Below, one piece after another: positions 28,538-38,080 of a DNA stretch of 64,000 nt. Position 1 is the first letter of the stretch. Each line of letters begins with the position of its first letter. Source of the DNA: Promethearchaeota archaeon (GTDB taxonomy: Archaea > Asgardarchaeota > Lokiarchaeia > Sigynarchaeales > SOKP01); assembly GCA_019057775.1 (NCBI GenBank), contig JAHLWT010000260.1:6915-70914 (forward strand), given 5' to 3'. The notes under the pieces are model-generated. The model saw nothing but the letters and a program-made list of their open reading frames with translations, was not told where the DNA came from and ran no database searches. A program made the position numbers and the translations under genes.

Positions 28538-29155
28538 TTATGTTGATTTCTTCTTTCTCAGAGTTAACACCACAAAAGTGACAGTAACAAAAGAGCACAG
28601 TATAATTGGAAAAACAGGATAACCTGGAATAGGTTGATATACTGAAAGTTCTCCGCTAAATTCGAAGCCAGCATAGTAGGGCTGGAAATTATAATAGGTT
28701 ACATTCCATTCGATACCAGCTGCCCAACCTGAGATATATTGACCTATAAATAGCCAAGGATAGTGGTAATTCTGTATTCGATCAGCAAATAAGTTATAAT
28801 AATGTTGCTTTACTGTTTCATTCCCGAAATAAATCTGTGTAATATATTCATCAAGGAGGGGATCAAACAACCCACTTCCAGCAACAATATGATATGCCGA
28901 ATCTGTATCAAAATATGCCCGTAAAAAGGGGTAAGGATCCCACCAATTGTTAGGCCATATAAAGGGGAATGCATCTTGAAACACGATAAGCCCTGTCGAT
29001 ACATAGTTTAACCAAAGAGTTGAAGTTGAACTTCCGCTTGCTTCACAACCAATATCCCTAAGAGCCGATTGCAACGTTCCAAATGTTTCATCACCCACGT
29101 TATATACGATGGATACTTCAGCTATAGGATCTCCTGAATCCGCCAAGCTCTCCAT
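28538..29155 (-). pseudogene. oppA: C-terminal part of split oppA
   Basis: This frame encodes the C-terminal third of the peptide-binding protein (205 residues from an in-frame ATG that is probably not a real start). It contains FIWPNNWWDPYPFLRAYF, typical of the hinge and second lobe of such proteins, and ends in a membrane anchor (about 180-198) with a positive tail (RKKKST), as expected for an archaeal binding protein tethered by its C-terminus. It lies in the -1 frame of the upstream part and overlaps it by 34 bases. See the N-terminal part for the joint. Confidence 0.75.
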
Positions 29156-30495
29156 TCTTCTGTAGTATTAGTCATGCCCAGATTCTTTATTCCTGCTAAA
29201 CCCTCATCTACGAGTACTTGTCTTGCGATTGTAAGATTATGATAGGCTTGAGGGATACTTGCATTATAGTAAGCACATAATGTGCTTAAAACTCCTCCAG
29301 CTCTTAGAGCCCTACCATTCCATACCGTTGTAAGAAAAGAATCATAATCGAATGCATAAGATAATGCTTTCCTGATCGTACGACTAATCCCCCCTCCATA
29401 GGTGTTAGTATGTAGCATGGTAACCCCTATAATATCATCCTCAAGGTCCCTTTCTTGGTATTTAAGCTTTGGATCACTTAAAACAGAGGCGACATCAAGA
29501 GGTTGTTGAGGGGTATCCATGACAAAATCTATATCACCAGTAATTAATGCAGTATCCCTTGTTGAAAGATCAGTATAGTCAATTAGATGAACTTCATCAA
29601 CCCCAGGAGAATAGTTCGAGTAATTCCACCAATTTTCGTTAACGATCAATTTTCCTCCCGCTGGCGAGCCCGTTTCAGTATGTCCTTGGAAGATATAGGG
29701 TCCAGTTCCAATCATATCTTTCAATATTAATGTAGAACCAGAATAATATGCGGGATCTTCGTATCCTTCAATCGGCTCATCAGTTTCATATGCTTCCATC
29801 GAGATCATGTTTGAACCCGCCGCAGCTCCAGTGAATCTTGCCAGCATGGTATCATTCCATCCATTAAAGTACACTTTAATTCTCCCTCCTGAAGGTAAAT
29901 CTTCTAAAATTATAGTTCTGTTAATAAGGGGGGCTTTACCTGCTGTGTTTGGGTTAATCGAGACCCAGGGATCATTAAGTGCCCATGTTAGATTCCAGTT
30001 AGCAGTAAAGTTGTACTGAAATTCTGTGACATCAAACCAACTACCGTCCATCCAACCACCAGCGGGAGTGTTTCCATAAAAGTCAGCTGAAAGCCTCCAG
30101 TTACGATCCAGGTTCCATTTTGCTACTGTCGCGTTCCAATCGGATCCATCGTGAAAAGTAACATTTTTTCGAAGTTCAAATGTAATAGCAGCTTCACCAT
30201 TATAATGACCTCCTTCATCAGGTCGAGTGTGAACTGTCCAATTTGTTGCAAGAACGGGAGTTATATTTCCAGCATCGTTGGCACCTACTAATGATTCAAG
30301 ACAATTCGGTGTATAGAAATTAATGCTACTACTTTGATATATAGCAGGATCCCAATTTCCTGCCGTTCCAATCATTCCAAATTTTAAAATTACTTTTTGT
30401 GTCGCCGAAGTTTTTACTGCTCCAATAGTGTTTCTAGGAAATATTATTGAGGTTAAAATTATAAAAAATAGAAATATATAGCTCTTTTTCTTCAT
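29122..30495 (-). CDS. oppA: N-terminal part of oligopeptide-binding protein, frame-split
   Basis: A 457-residue part of a family 5 solute-binding protein. It begins with a signal peptide (MKKKSYIFLFFIILTS, cleavage near 27) and then shows the typical pattern: NITPVLATNW, ITFELRKNVTFHDGSDWNA (about 115) and further ligand-binding lobe segments. It runs out of frame at about residue 446 (after EEWRAW) and stops at 29122; the C-terminal third continues in the -1 frame. Joined, the protein would be about 650 residues with a C-terminal anchor, the usual archaeal length. There is no slippery heptamer at the joint, so an indel or a sequencing error is more likely than programmed shifting. First gene of the opp operon. 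Confidence 0.85.
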   Translation of the reverse strand: MKKKSYIFLFFIILTSIIFPRNTIGAVKTSATQKVILKFGMIGTAGNWDPAIYQSSSINFYTPNCLESLVGANDAGNITPVLATNWTVHTRPDEGGHYNGEAAITFELRKNVTFHDGSDWNATVAKWNLDRNWRLSADFYGNTPAGGWMDGSWFDVTEFQYNFTANWNLTWALNDPWVSINPNTAGKAPLINRTIILEDLPSGGRIKVYFNGWNDTMLARFTGAAAGSNMISMEAYETDEPIEGYEDPAYYSGSTLILKDMIGTGPYIFQGHTETGSPAGGKLIVNENWWNYSNYSPGVDEVHLIDYTDLSTRDTALITGDIDFVMDTPQQPLDVASVLSDPKLKYQERDLEDDIIGVTMLHTNTYGGGISRTIRKALSYAFDYDSFLTTVWNGRALRAGGVLSTLCAYYNASIPQAYHNLTIARQVLVDEGLAGIKNLGMTNTTEEWRAWRIQEIL

Positions 30496-30930
30496 TTTGT
30501 ATATTCACATTTTTTGTTAAATTTATAATCAATAATTTAAGTTCTATTTATTTATTCATTGCAACTACTTAAAAGGTTTTTTCACATCTTGACCTTTTTT
30601 AAATTCAAAAAGTTTTTGATAATTAACTAATAAAAATTTAATAAAAAGCCGGTATAAATTTTCCTCAGGAACAACCTCTACTACGCATTTATCTGTTGTA
30701 TTTGATGAAATTGGCTATAGAGTTAACATATTATTAAGGGGGAGATCAATTTCAGAACTCCTGGAAAGGAGAAGAAAGAATAAGTAACACGACTATCGAT
30801 AATATTCAATTAATAATAAAATAAAAAAAAAGATAAGGTTCGATAACACTCGTAAAAAGAAGTTTTTACAAATTATTATTTACTTCTTAAAATACATTAT
30901 TCCAATTGTAGATTTATAAATTTCTTTATC
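30496..30930. other. 435-base gap
   Basis: The gap lies between the start of oppA and the stop of the cold-shock gene. It has a small hairpin CTCCT-GGAA-AGGAG (30758-30771) and an AAAGGT/ACCTTT pair (around 30572-30598). The opp promoter should be near 30510-30560. No coding pattern. Confidence 0.35.
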
Positions 30931-31206
30931 TTAAAAGCGGAAATCCCTTCTGCCGCCTCTATTATATGGGTTAGGAGGAGCTTTCTCAGTAATAACTACA
31001 TTACTCGCTTGAGGTCCTTTTTGACCTTCAGTTATTTCAAACTCAACTTTGTCATTTTCATTTAATGTCTTATATTCGTCATCTCTTCCGCTTAAAGCTG
31101 TATAATGAACAAAGACATCAGTACCTTCTTCAGTGCTTATAAATCCGAAGCCTTTTCGGCTATTAAACCATTTTACAGTTCCGTTTACCAAAATTTTTTC
31201 ACTCAA
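30931..31206 (-). CDS. csp: cold-shock domain protein
   Basis: A 91-residue protein with one cold-shock (OB-fold) domain at about 7-72. RNP1 is KGFGFI (18-23) and RNP2 is VFVHY (31-35); both bind single-stranded nucleic acid. A C-terminal RGG-like tail ([11 protein letters not shown]) extends the bacterial CspA length by about 20 residues and may add RNA binding. Such proteins act as RNA chaperones. Cold-shock proteins are patchy in archaea, so ancient transfer from bacteria is likely. It is monocistronic. Confidence 0.92.
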   Translation of the reverse strand: MSEKILVNGTVKWFNSRKGFGFISTEEGTDVFVHYTALSGRDDEYKTLNENDKVEFEITEGQKGPQASNVVITEKAPPNPYNRGGRRDFRF

Positions 31207-31411
31207 AAAAATATTAATTTTTTAAAAAAATACTTTATTTTTAAAAGTATTATTTATGAAAACACATCAAGAATTATAAGTTTTGACTTTTTTGAGATTA
31301 ATTGGTTAAAACAGTCATAAGAATTTGGGAACGAGTGTCCTAAGATTGGAGTCTTACAAAAAAAATGAGAAATTTTACATTTTTTTATTCTAAATTTACT
31401 TTCAATACTTT

Positions 31412-34400
31412 TTAACTTTTAATTATGGGGAGTGAGAAAAAGAACTTGGCACCTCTGTTTCTTCCTTCTGATTCTACCCAAATCTTTCCTCCATGCAATT
31501 CAATAATTTTTTTTGAAATATATAATCCTAATCCTGAACCTTCAGAAATTATATCATAGCCTTGACCAAATCTTTCAATTTTTCCAAATTGAGTAAATAT
31601 AGAACTTTGTTCTTCTTGGGTTAGCCCTATACCATTATCTTTTATAGAAACTATTATGTAATCGCCCGTAAGCTTGGACTCAATTTCAATTCTGCCATAT
31701 GGAGGAGTGTATTTTATTGCATTACTTAAAATATTGCTTATAACTTGGTGGATTTGCTCTTTTTCGAAATATCCTACTAAGTTGTTGTCTACCTTCATCA
31801 TTATTAGATGCTTCCGTAATTCTGAAAATCCTCGTGATTCACTAATGCATAATTTAATCAGGAAAGATAAATTTTCTTCAGTTTTATGTAATCGGACTGA
31901 CCCAAATTCCAGTTCAGATGTTTTTAATATATCACCTATTAGAGTTTCAAGGCGAGAACAACCTTGTTTGATCTCTGTTATAGTATCAACTACAAAATCC
32001 TCTAATTTATCACTATGTAATTCTAATAAAAGATCTGCGAACCCTTTGATGGAAACAAGAGGCGTTTTTAACTCATGAGAAGTTCTTCTAAGTAAATCAG
32101 CTTTCATTTTATCTAACTTCATTAATTCTTGCTCAGCCTTTTTTGTTTTCGTAATGTCAACAAAGGTAACTAAATCTGCTGGTTTTCCTTCATACATAAT
32201 AGATTGCGTAAAATTATCTATCCAAATAATTTCTCCTGTCTTTTTTACACCTCGGAATTGATATTGTCTCATGTAATCTTCTAATCCTAATTGTTTATTC
32301 CTCACTTGTTCAAGTACAAAATCTCTATCATCTGGATGGACCGTTATCTGGAATTTAAGAGAAGGCCAATTTTTCATTTCTTCAATAGAATATCCAAACA
32401 TATCAGCTAAACCTTTATTACAATATTTTATAATGTCGTCTTGTACAATTCCAATTCCAATTAAAGACTGTTCTGCTATAGTTCTGAATTTTTCTTCAGA
32501 TTCTCGTAATTTTTCTTCTGCTTCTTTTATGTTGGAAATGTCGATCATTGTGATTAAATCAGCAAAATTCCCTCTGTAATTTATACCGTTTGAATAAATT
32601 TCCACCCATATAATCTGATTCTGTTTCGTAATTCCTCTGAATTGGTAATGAACGACAGCTCCTGGTTCTCCCAATTGTTTTTTTCGGGCCTGTTCTAAAG
32701 CCATTTCTTTATCGTCAGGATGTATTAATTTTGCATATCCTAATCTTCCCCAAGACATCATTTCTTCTATCGTATAACCAAATAAATCTGCTATTTGTTG
32801 ATTTACATATTCAAATATATCATTCTGTAGAATTGCTATGCCCATCAATGATTGTTCTGTAATTGTCCTGAATTTTTCTTCCGATTCTTTAAGTTTTTGT
32901 TCTGCCTTTTTCTTATCAGTTATATCATAAAAAATAGCGAAAATTGCTTCTTTTCCTTGGTAAAGAACCATCTTTGAGGAGATCTCAAGCCATTTAATTT
33001 TTCCAGATTTTGTTATTGCTCTTACTGAATATTGAATTTGGGGTTCTTTCCCTTCTTGTCTTTTTTTTTGCAGTTCATAAATAATAGGTAGGTCCTCAGG
33101 ATAGACGAATTTGAATAAATCCTCATATTCCCATGCTTTCATTTCTTGAACTGAGAATTCGAGAATCTTACATGCAGCTTCATTTACGTATTTAATTTTA
33201 CCATCTTGAACTATTTCAATACCCATGAAAGATTGTTCTGCTATTGTTCTGAATTTCTCCTCAGATTCTTTTATTTTCTGTTCTGCTTTCTTAAGGGCGG
33301 TGATATCACGTGAAATTCCAAAAAGTCCTTGTATATTACCCTCTTTATCAAACCACGGCAGTTTTGTAGTTAAAACCCATGTATCTCCGCTGCTTTCTTC
33401 TTTATTAATTAATGGCATCCCTGTTTGTATAATATTAAGATCCTCAGAATGCGTCTGCTTTGCAATCTCTTCTGGAAATAGCTCTAGGTCAGTTTTACCA
33501 ATGATGTCCTCCTTACTTCGCCCAAAAAAATCATAAAAACGCTTGCTGATATGTTGGAATCTAGCTTTGCTGTCTTTAAAGTAAATGAAATCTGGATGGT
33601 TATCTAAAAGAGTTCGTATAAGATCACGTTCATGATATAAAACCTCCTCTACTTTCTTGCGATCAGTTATATCTTGAACTGTACCTATCAGCATTACAAT
33701 TTTACCAGTTTCATCTCTAGTTGCTTCTCCCATTGCATGAACCCACTTTTCAGTACCATCCTTGCATATTAAGCGATGCTCTATGTTCCAACTCTCCCCT
33801 GTCTCCATTCCTCTATTTATATGATAAAAATCATATTCTCTATCGTCGGGGTGAACAATATTAGCAAATGCGTCAAGATTAGCTTCATCTTGGTTGAGTT
33901 CAAAAATTTTAAAGAGTTCATCGGAACCGGATACTTCTAAAGTTGTGGTATCGAGTTTAAAATGCCCTAAATGAGCTATTGATTGAGCCTCTTTGAGGGC
34001 TCGTTCATTTTCTTTTAAAATATCTTGAACTTTTGTCCGCTCTGTGATGTCTCTACCGATTGCTACAATATATTTAAGATTTCCCTCATCAGTAAAAATT
34101 CCTGAGGCAGCATACTCAAAAGGTATCAAATTTTTCTCCTTAGTAATCAGAAAAAGTTCATTTATTGCAGTTCCTCCTTGTTCAATTAATTCAGTTGCTC
34201 CAACTAATTGATTTAAATCTTCCTCTCTATAATATGATCCAGGAGTTTTTAGTTTACTTATCTCTTCATCACTATAACCAGAAAATTCCTTGAAAGCATT
34301 ATTCCATCTTACTGCTTTACCAGTTGAAGGCTCAAATATGAAAAACGTATCTCTTTGTGCATTTAAAGCTGTGTCAGTGAATTTTTTTTCTCTAAGAAAT

Positions 34401-35350
34401 GCTTCTTCTACTTCTTTTTGCTTTGTTATATCTACTAATATAACTAAATTTGCGGGTTTACCCTCATATGTTATCGAATTCGAAAATTGATCTACCCATA
34501 TAATTTCCCCAGATTTTTTGATGCCACAATATTGATAATTCACAACAACATCCTTTTCTCCTCTCTGCTTTTTGGCTAGTTGATCTATCGCAAAAATCCT
34601 ATCATCAGGATGTATAGCATTAATACCGTCCCTCATCTCCCAATTCATCATCTCCTCAACTGTGTATCCAAATATATCAGAATAAGCTTTGTTGATATAC
34701 TTAATTTTGTTATCTTGTGCAATACAAATACCCATCAAAGATTGTTCACTAATAGTCCTGAATTTTTCTTCAGACTCTTTTAATTTTTGTTCTGCTTTTC
34801 TACGTTCTGTTATATCACGGAATGTTCCCCAAACTCGTAGAAGATTACCATTCTCAATAACTCCATGACCGTTGTTAAGGAAGTAACGTTCATCACCGTT
34901 TGGGAGCTTTTCAATCCCTATACCATCAACAATATGATAATCACTCTTAATTAAGTTATTAAATAGGTTATCTAAACTATCCGATGTAGTTCCGAAAAGC
35001 TCAGTGAGTTTACGGCCTATAACATCTTCCACTCGCTCGTATCCATAGGATCTCGCACAAACAATATTACATTCAACTAATACACAGCTATATAGAAGTT
35101 TTACTTGTTCTTTAATTGGTAAGTTAATCGGGATCGGAGGGTCATATTCATAACAAAATACCGCATCAGTGGTTTGTTCAATCATGGATCTATATCTTTC
35201 TTCAGATTCTTTTAGGTGGCTTGTAGTTTTTTCAACTTTTTTTTTTAGGAATGAAATAATTTCTTGTAAATCTTTTTCTGGATTTTTTAATAGACTCTTT
35301 AATCTCTCACTTTCAGAAAAAGAAATAACATCTAATCGTGTACTTGTCAT
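31412..35350 (-). CDS. eight-PAS sensor histidine kinase
   Basis: A 1312-residue soluble kinase. I count eight PAS domains: about 55-185, 195-315, 320-440, 445-565, 570-690, 700-815, 820-940 and 945-1065, then HisKA (SHELKTPLVSIKGF, about 1080-1145) and HATPase (N-box NAIKYTPP, G2 GSGLGLYISKKIIELHG). PAS 2, 6, 7 and 8 begin with nearly the same words (EEKFRTI(S/A/T)EQS), which shows recent internal duplication. The phosphoacceptor His is present. No receiver domain and no adjacent regulator. Most of its PAS linkers end in KKAEQ/KKVEE coiled segments. Confidence 0.9.
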   Translation of the reverse strand: MTSTRLDVISFSESERLKSLLKNPEKDLQEIISFLKKKVEKTTSHLKESEERYRSMIEQTTDAVFCYEYDPPIPINLPIKEQVKLLYSCVLVECNIVCARSYGYERVEDVIGRKLTELFGTTSDSLDNLFNNLIKSDYHIVDGIGIEKLPNGDERYFLNNGHGVIENGNLLRVWGTFRDITERRKAEQKLKESEEKFRTISEQSLMGICIAQDNKIKYINKAYSDIFGYTVEEMMNWEMRDGINAIHPDDRIFAIDQLAKKQRGEKDVVVNYQYCGIKKSGEIIWVDQFSNSITYEGKPANLVILVDITKQKEVEEAFLREKKFTDTALNAQRDTFFIFEPSTGKAVRWNNAFKEFSGYSDEEISKLKTPGSYYREEDLNQLVGATELIEQGGTAINELFLITKEKNLIPFEYAASGIFTDEGNLKYIVAIGRDITERTKVQDILKENERALKEAQSIAHLGHFKLDTTTLEVSGSDELFKIFELNQDEANLDAFANIVHPDDREYDFYHINRGMETGESWNIEHRLICKDGTEKWVHAMGEATRDETGKIVMLIGTVQDITDRKKVEEVLYHERDLIRTLLDNHPDFIYFKDSKARFQHISKRFYDFFGRSKEDIIGKTDLELFPEEIAKQTHSEDLNIIQTGMPLINKEESSGDTWVLTTKLPWFDKEGNIQGLFGISRDITALKKAEQKIKESEEKFRTIAEQSFMGIEIVQDGKIKYVNEAACKILEFSVQEMKAWEYEDLFKFVYPEDLPIIYELQKKRQEGKEPQIQYSVRAITKSGKIKWLEISSKMVLYQGKEAIFAIFYDITDKKKAEQKLKESEEKFRTITEQSLMGIAILQNDIFEYVNQQIADLFGYTIEEMMSWGRLGYAKLIHPDDKEMALEQARKKQLGEPGAVVHYQFRGITKQNQIIWVEIYSNGINYRGNFADLITMIDISNIKEAEEKLRESEEKFRTIAEQSLIGIGIVQDDIIKYCNKGLADMFGYSIEEMKNWPSLKFQITVHPDDRDFVLEQVRNKQLGLEDYMRQYQFRGVKKTGEIIWIDNFTQSIMYEGKPADLVTFVDITKTKKAEQELMKLDKMKADLLRRTSHELKTPLVSIKGFADLLLELHSDKLEDFVVDTITEIKQGCSRLETLIGDILKTSELEFGSVRLHKTEENLSFLIKLCISESRGFSELRKHLIMMKVDNNLVGYFEKEQIHQVISNILSNAIKYTPPYGRIEIESKLTGDYIIVSIKDNGIGLTQEEQSSIFTQFGKIERFGQGYDIISEGSGLGLYISKKIIELHGGKIWVESEGRNRGAKFFFSLPIIKS

Positions 35351-35574
35351 ATTATCTCAATTGAAGGCCTTTAATTAAAATTAGATAAATAAAATTTTGA
35401 ATTGTTAATAATCGTAATAATCGAATTTATTATTAAATATTTTCTTATCGGTGAATAAGTAAGTTAGATATATACAACACTGATAAGTGAGAAAAGGAAA
35501 AAAAGGATTTTAGAACTGAATTAGGAGTAATTATTAATAACCAGCTTAAAACTTAAAAAACAACTAAAAATAAG

Positions 35575-37029
35575 TTATTTTAGATTATTTAGTGCTTCTT
35601 TTAGAACACTCTCAAATTTATCACATATGAAATCGGCATCGTTTTCAGTAATCACGAGGGGAGGTTTGATTTTAATTAAATTTCTCATTATAAACTTACC
35701 TGTACCAGTAAGATATGGCATACTCGGTCCAAAGAATATTTCTTGTCTTACACCTTCATGAAGCATTTCTTCCATAAGTTCTGTGAAAGGTTTCCTAGAT
35801 TCTTGATCTTTAACAAGTTCAATTCCAATAAAAAGTCCCGGACCGCGAATATCACCTATTACATCATGTTTTTCTTGCAATTCTTTTAGTCGTTTCGTGA
35901 TTTGAACTCCCCTTTTTTCGCAGTTATCTCCAATTTTAGCTTTTTCAATGACTTTAAATGACGCAAGCCCCGCAGTGCACCCAATAGGGGTGTTGCAAAA
36001 TGTAGTATGGTCTTCTGCGGCAATAAATCTCTTTTTAATTCTTTTCGATGCGATCATTGCCCCTAATGGAAATCCTCCACCAATAGCTTTCGTGAAACAC
36101 ATCATATCAGGAGAGACATCAATCCCTAATTCTTTTTCATATTTCTCCGTAAGTGAAAAATATTTTCCTGTTCTCCACACAGCTGTTTGAGACTCATCAT
36201 ATATTATGAAAATCTTTTCTTGCTCACAAGCTTCTCTTAATTTCAATAGATAACCTGGTGGAAACGGAATATGCCCCCCGGCAGCCTGCCATGGTTCCAA
36301 TAAAACTCCTGCAAGCTTTCTTGTGGTTAAGCCCATCAAATATTCATTGGTCAGATTAAAACATTCTAAATTACAATCAGGATCTTTCTTGCCATATAAA
36401 CCATTTTTATAATTCCATAAGCATCGATAGCAATAAGGCTGTGGAATCCTCGTAAAATAATCGATCCCAAAAGGTCTAAACCTTGTTATTGTATGAAAAG
36501 GTTGAGATGCTGTTAACATAGCTAGCGTATTCCCATGATACCCTCCCCGAAAAGTTAAAAAATGATCTCTTCCTCGTGAAGCGATCATCGCAAGCTTTAT
36601 CGCAGCTTCAATTGCCAAACTACCGCCTTCATTATTGGTATGTACCCTTCCTCCTTTTAACTTGCCAGGAGCTAAATCGGATAATTTATTAACAAATTTA
36701 GCTCGTGAAGGTGAAACAGAGTCCGATTTTATATGAGTTAAACGCTTCATTTGTTCCGCAACAGCATAGTTTACATCAGGATTTGCGAAACCAAGATTTA
36801 GCGCCCAATTTTGAGAGGTACAATCAATTATCTCTGTTTGTTCTCCTGTAGTAAAATCTTTTACAATGACCCAAGGAGAACCCGGTTCTTTTGCTTCGAT
36901 CAAAACCTTATTTTCATAAAAGTTGTTTAAACAGTGCTTGTCAAATAACAGTAATTCTTCTTCATTTATACCAGCAGAAATTGCACGCAATTCTTCTTTA
37001 CTTACAACTTGTGGATTAAAATCAACCAT
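35575..37029 (-). CDS. class III aminotransferase (PLP)
   Basis: A 484-residue aminotransferase of the omega-amino-acid / 4-aminobutyrate group. Catalytic landmarks: FRGGYHGNT (about 160), the PLP Asp in IIYDESQTA (about 275), and the Schiff-base Lys in FTKAIGGGFPLGAM (about 313). A four-Cys insertion (PYCYRCLW...DCNLEC, about 208-232) is typical of one subgroup and may bind a metal. The substrate could be an omega-amino acid, a beta-amino acid or a dialkylglycine; sequence does not decide. The divergent SDR gene starts 188 bases away and may share its promoter region. Confidence 0.88.
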   Translation of the reverse strand: MVDFNPQVVSKEELRAISAGINEEELLLFDKHCLNNFYENKVLIEAKEPGSPWVIVKDFTTGEQTEIIDCTSQNWALNLGFANPDVNYAVAEQMKRLTHIKSDSVSPSRAKFVNKLSDLAPGKLKGGRVHTNNEGGSLAIEAAIKLAMIASRGRDHFLTFRGGYHGNTLAMLTASQPFHTITRFRPFGIDYFTRIPQPYCYRCLWNYKNGLYGKKDPDCNLECFNLTNEYLMGLTTRKLAGVLLEPWQAAGGHIPFPPGYLLKLREACEQEKIFIIYDESQTAVWRTGKYFSLTEKYEKELGIDVSPDMMCFTKAIGGGFPLGAMIASKRIKKRFIAAEDHTTFCNTPIGCTAGLASFKVIEKAKIGDNCEKRGVQITKRLKELQEKHDVIGDIRGPGLFIGIELVKDQESRKPFTELMEEMLHEGVRQEIFFGPSMPYLTGTGKFIMRNLIKIKPPLVITENDADFICDKFESVLKEALNNLK

Positions 37030-37217
37030 TTATATCCCTACTTGTTTTTTATTATTATTTTATATAAATAGATTCTATTTTTTCTTACATATTAGGATTT
37101 CTAAAAATTAATAAGGCTATATTCAATTAATTCATCCTTGTAATCATCTGTATTGCAAAAATACTTATTATTTAATTTATTAAATTAATTAAATTAAGAC
37201 CTATAAGTGAAATTATA

Positions 37218-38060
37218 ATGAAAATGAAAAATGAAACCGCAATAATTACTGGTTCCACATCAGGGATCGGGAAAAAAATAGCTGAACTTCTTCTTAGGGA
37301 GGGATGTAAGGTAGCTATTTGCTCAAGAAAAGAAAAGAATGTTAATCAAACACTTGCCGATTTTAAAGAAGAATTTGGAGACTCTGTTATTGGAGTAGTA
37401 TGTGATGTTTCAGACCCTAAAGCAGTTCAAGCTCTCATTGATAAAACGGTGGATGCATTTGGTTCAGTTCGGATTTTAGTCGCGAACGCTGGAGTAAACT
37501 TATCATATGGTCCATTAGAATATCTCTCTTTAGATAAAGTAAATTCGTTAGCAAAATCTATGATCGAAATTAATTTATTGGGAATCATTCACTCAGTCGC
37601 ATCAGTATTACCACAAATGATCAAACAAGGATATGGAAGAATAATTACGCTATCTGGAGGAGGTGCTGAAAGACCAGTAGAACATATGACTCTTTACTCG
37701 GCATCTAAGGGAGGAGTCCTTGCGTTTTCCAAGTGCTTATCAAAGGAACTAGAAAAAAATGAAAATGATATTAAGATAAATATCTTCAATCCAGGTATGG
37801 TTGATACAAATTTAAGTACAGGTGCCCTATTAACTGAAGGTTGGAAAGACAAGGAGACCTACGAACGCGAATTTGAGTTAATCAAGAAATTTGTTATGAC
37901 GGATGTCGAAGAAAGCTGTAAGAATGTTATCCCTTTTGTATTATCCACGTGTAAAAAAAATGGCGAATATTTCAAGGGTTTTTCTGGTAGGAAACTTGGG
38001 ATGGGTTTTATGAAGGTTTCAAAAGAGTTAAAAAAAATGAGAGCAGAAAATCCACAATAG
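37218..38060 (+). CDS. short-chain dehydrogenase/reductase
   Basis: A 280-residue classical SDR. The Rossmann motif is TGSTSGIG (11-18), NAG is at about 89-91, the catalytic Ser is in TLSGGG (about 146) and the active-site pair is Y-x-x-x-K in LYSASKGG (about 159-165). It oxidises or reduces an alcohol/ketone with NAD(P)(H); the substrate is unknown. The C-terminal extension after FNPGMVDTNLS is longer than usual and may shape the pocket. ATG at 37218 (an alternative Met is at residue 3). Confidence 0.9.
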   Translation: MKMKNETAIITGSTSGIGKKIAELLLREGCKVAICSRKEKNVNQTLADFKEEFGDSVIGVVCDVSDPKAVQALIDKTVDAFGSVRILVANAGVNLSYGPLEYLSLDKVNSLAKSMIEINLLGIIHSVASVLPQMIKQGYGRIITLSGGGAERPVEHMTLYSASKGGVLAFSKCLSKELEKNENDIKINIFNPGMVDTNLSTGALLTEGWKDKETYEREFELIKKFVMTDVEESCKNVIPFVLSTCKKNGEYFKGFSGRKLGMGFMKVSKELKKMRAENPQ

Positions 38061-38080
38061 TTTCTTCAAATCCTTATCTT

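Noticed and set aside
29122..29155. programmed frameshift joining the oppA halves
   Set aside because: No slippery heptamer or downstream stem is seen at the joint, so an indel or sequence error is more likely.
23169..30495. Opp operon as the importer for the tiny peptides
   Set aside because: It is 27 kb away with no shared regulatory box; mentioned only as a possibility under the peptide-signalling idea.
31674..32078. 134-codon open frame on the plus strand
   Set aside because: It is antisense to the HisKA/HATPase region of the eight-PAS kinase, whose motifs are unmistakable.
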